A stretch of DNA of 5,863 nucleotides, taken from the NCBI GenBank assembly GCA_023412995.1, contig JAEZQS010000027.1:1-5863 (forward strand), written 5' to 3'. Under the pieces are notes generated by a model, which saw only the letters and a program-made list of their open reading frames with translations, had not been told where the DNA came from and searched no databases. Position numbers and translations under genes: made by a program. Positions 4,705-5,863 of the stretch are shown piece after piece (positions within the stretch are counted from its first letter, which is position 1; every line of letters begins with the position of its first letter). Origin of the DNA: Pseudomonadota bacterium. Lineage in GTDB: Bacteria > Pseudomonadota > Gammaproteobacteria > Xanthomonadales > Rhodanobacteraceae.

Positions 4705-5814
4705 ATGGACTTCGACCTCATCGCCACCGACGGCGCGGCGCGGCGCGGGCGGTTACGCCTGGCCCGTGGCACGGTCGAGACTCCGGCCTTCATGCCGGTG
4801 GGCACCTACGGCACGGTCAAGGCGATGCTGCCGCGCGACCTGCGGGCACTGGGTGCGGAGATCGTCCTCGGCAACACCTTCCATCTGTTCCTGCGGCCGG
4901 GGCTCGACGTCATCGGCGACTTCGGCGGGCTGCATCGCTTCATCGGCTGGGACGGCCCGATCCTGACGGACTCCGGCGGCTTCCAGGTGTTCAGCCTGGC
5001 CCACAAGCGCCGGATCACCGAAGAGGGCGCCACCTTCGCTTCACCGGTGGATGGCTCGCGCGTGTTCCTCTCGCCGGAGGAATCGATGCGCATCCAGCGC
5101 GTGCTGGATTCTGACATCGCGATGATCTTCGACGAATGCACGCCCTACCCGGCGACCCTCGAGCAGGCACGTGACTCGATGGAGCTGTCGCTGCGCTGGG
5201 CGGTGCGCTCGCGCCGCGCCTTCGACGAATCCGGCAATCCCAACGCCCTGTTCGGCATCGTGCAGGGTGGCGTCCATCCGGACCTGCGCAGCCGCTCGGC
5301 CGCGGCGCTGCTGGAAACGGGATTCGACGGCTATGCGATCGGCGGTCTCGCGGTGGGCGAACCCGAACACGAGCGCAACGCCATGCTCGAACACCTGCAT
5401 CCGCTGCTCCCCCGCGAGCGGCCGCGCTACCTGATGGGCGTGGGCCGGCCGGAGGACATCGTCGCGGCGGTGTGCCGCGGGGTGGACATGTTCGACTGCG
5501 TGATGCCGACGCGCAATGCCCGCAACGCCCACCTCTTCACCCGCCACGGCACCCTGCGCATCCGCAACGCCAGGTACGAGCGCGACACCCGCCCGCTGGA
5601 TGACGCCTGCAGCTGCCACACCTGCGCCTCGGGCTTCAGCCGCGCCTACCTGCGCCACCTGGACCGCTGCGGCGAGATGCTGGGGCCGATGCTGGCGACG
5701 ATTCACAACCTGCATTACTACCAGGACCTGATGCGGGGCCTGCGGGAAGCCGTCGCGACCGGGACGCTGGACCACTTCGTGGCGGAATTCCATGCGCTGC
5801 GAACACCGGAATGA
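4705..5814 (+). CDS. tgt: tRNA-guanine transglycosylase (Tgt)
   Basis: Tgt replaces guanine-34 with preQ1 in tRNAs for Asp, Asn, His and Tyr; QueA, encoded just upstream, acts next. The 369-residue product (E. coli 375) is collinear with bacterial Tgt from MDFDLIATDG onward. Visible residues are Asp89 in ILTDSGGFQVFS, IFDECTPYP (141-149, with Asp143), GGLAVGE (213-219), and the nucleophile Asp264 in DMFDCVMPTRNARN. The zinc site is Cys302, Cys304, Cys307 and His334. One extra residue (CASGF against E. coli CRNY) shifts the zinc histidine by one. ATG 4705 is chosen by this alignment, because the upstream sequence is the C-rich heptamer array and offers no Shine-Dalgarno. A TTG at 4642 could add 21 repeat-encoded residues but is unlikely. 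Co-transcription with queA is probable (112 bases apart), with no obvious separate promoter. Confidence 0.97.
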   Translation: MDFDLIATDGAARRGRLRLARGTVETPAFMPVGTYGTVKAMLPRDLRALGAEIVLGNTFHLFLRPGLDVIGDFGGLHRFIGWDGPILTDSGGFQVFSLAHKRRITEEGATFASPVDGSRVFLSPEESMRIQRVLDSDIAMIFDECTPYPATLEQARDSMELSLRWAVRSRRAFDESGNPNALFGIVQGGVHPDLRSRSAAALLETGFDGYAIGGLAVGEPEHERNAMLEHLHPLLPRERPRYLMGVGRPEDIVAAVCRGVDMFDCVMPTRNARNAHLFTRHGTLRIRNARYERDTRPLDDACSCHTCASGFSRAYLRHLDRCGEMLGPMLATIHNLHYYQDLMRGLREAVATGTLDHFVAEFHALRTPE

Positions 5815-5829
5815 GCGCCGCGCGGGCCC

Positions 5830-5860
5830 GACGCCGTTCCACCGGCGACTGCCCGGCGTC
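5830..5860 (+). other. Inverted repeat just after tgt, possible terminator stem
   Basis: GACGCCG (5830-5836) and CGGCGTC (5854-5860) form seven perfect pairs with a 17-base loop. An alternative smaller hairpin, CGCCG-N6-CGGCG (5832-5847), competes with it. It begins 16 bases after the tgt stop. The window ends three bases later, so whether a T-run follows cannot be seen. Confidence 0.25.
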
Positions 5861-5863
5861 AAC

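Noticed and set aside
3480..4805. Minus-strand open frame across queA and the repeat
   Set aside because: Antisense shadow of queA. The repeat translated in reverse gives a Gly/Trp/Glu/Met/Asn periodic peptide only because the unit lacks stops.
5811..5863. Possible next gene starting at ATG 5811, overlapping the tgt stop as ATGA
   Set aside because: The frame stays open to the window end, but the translation is Arg/Ala-rich, no Shine-Dalgarno is present, and it runs through an inverted repeat. Too short to support.

Overview
The window is chromosomal DNA from a high-GC Gram-negative bacterium. The best guess is a gammaproteobacterium of the Xanthomonadaceae (Lysobacter/Luteimonas/Xanthomonas-like). 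The clues are GC-rich third codon positions throughout, QueA and Tgt that closely follow the E. coli sequences as I remember them, the queA-tgt order, and a GGGAATG/CCCATTC heptamer repeat of a kind I recall as common between genes in that family. The family assignment is inference; no 16S or other marker is present.

Left part (1-2042): a 240-base GC-rich leader with several small inverted repeats, then a two-gene operon. The first gene is a multi-spanning membrane histidine kinase of the HisKA_3/DesK type (241-1443). The second is a DesR-like NarL/LuxR-type response regulator (1440-2042), whose GTG start overlaps the kinase stop. A perfect GTGAC-N4-GTCAC palindrome lies about 120 bases upstream of the kinase and is a candidate operator. 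Regulated genes such as an ABC transporter or lipid enzyme would lie outside the window.

Middle (2161-3453, minus strand): a membrane-anchored phospholipase-D-superfamily protein with two intact HKD motifs, most like a ClsB-type cardiolipin synthase. It is convergent with the response regulator and divergent from queA. Its start is set by a strong Shine-Dalgarno at the eleventh codon of the longest possible reading frame.

Right part (3549-5814): queA and tgt, consecutive genes of queuosine tRNA modification. Tgt exchanges guanine-34 for preQ1, and QueA then adds the epoxycyclopentandiol moiety from S-adenosylmethionine. Both proteins look intact, with all the catalytic and zinc residues I could check.

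The most unusual object is a 126-base element (4575-4700) filling the queA-tgt junction. It has two inverted arrays of 7-base units that can pair over 32 positions with 28 matches, a smaller nested stem-loop, and a run of seven G-tracts on the minus strand. One arm supplies the last five codons and stop of queA. The other ends four bases before the tgt ATG and occupies the place where its ribosome-binding site should be. I found no mobile-element gene, CRISPR array, RNA gene or clearly new multi-gene system.
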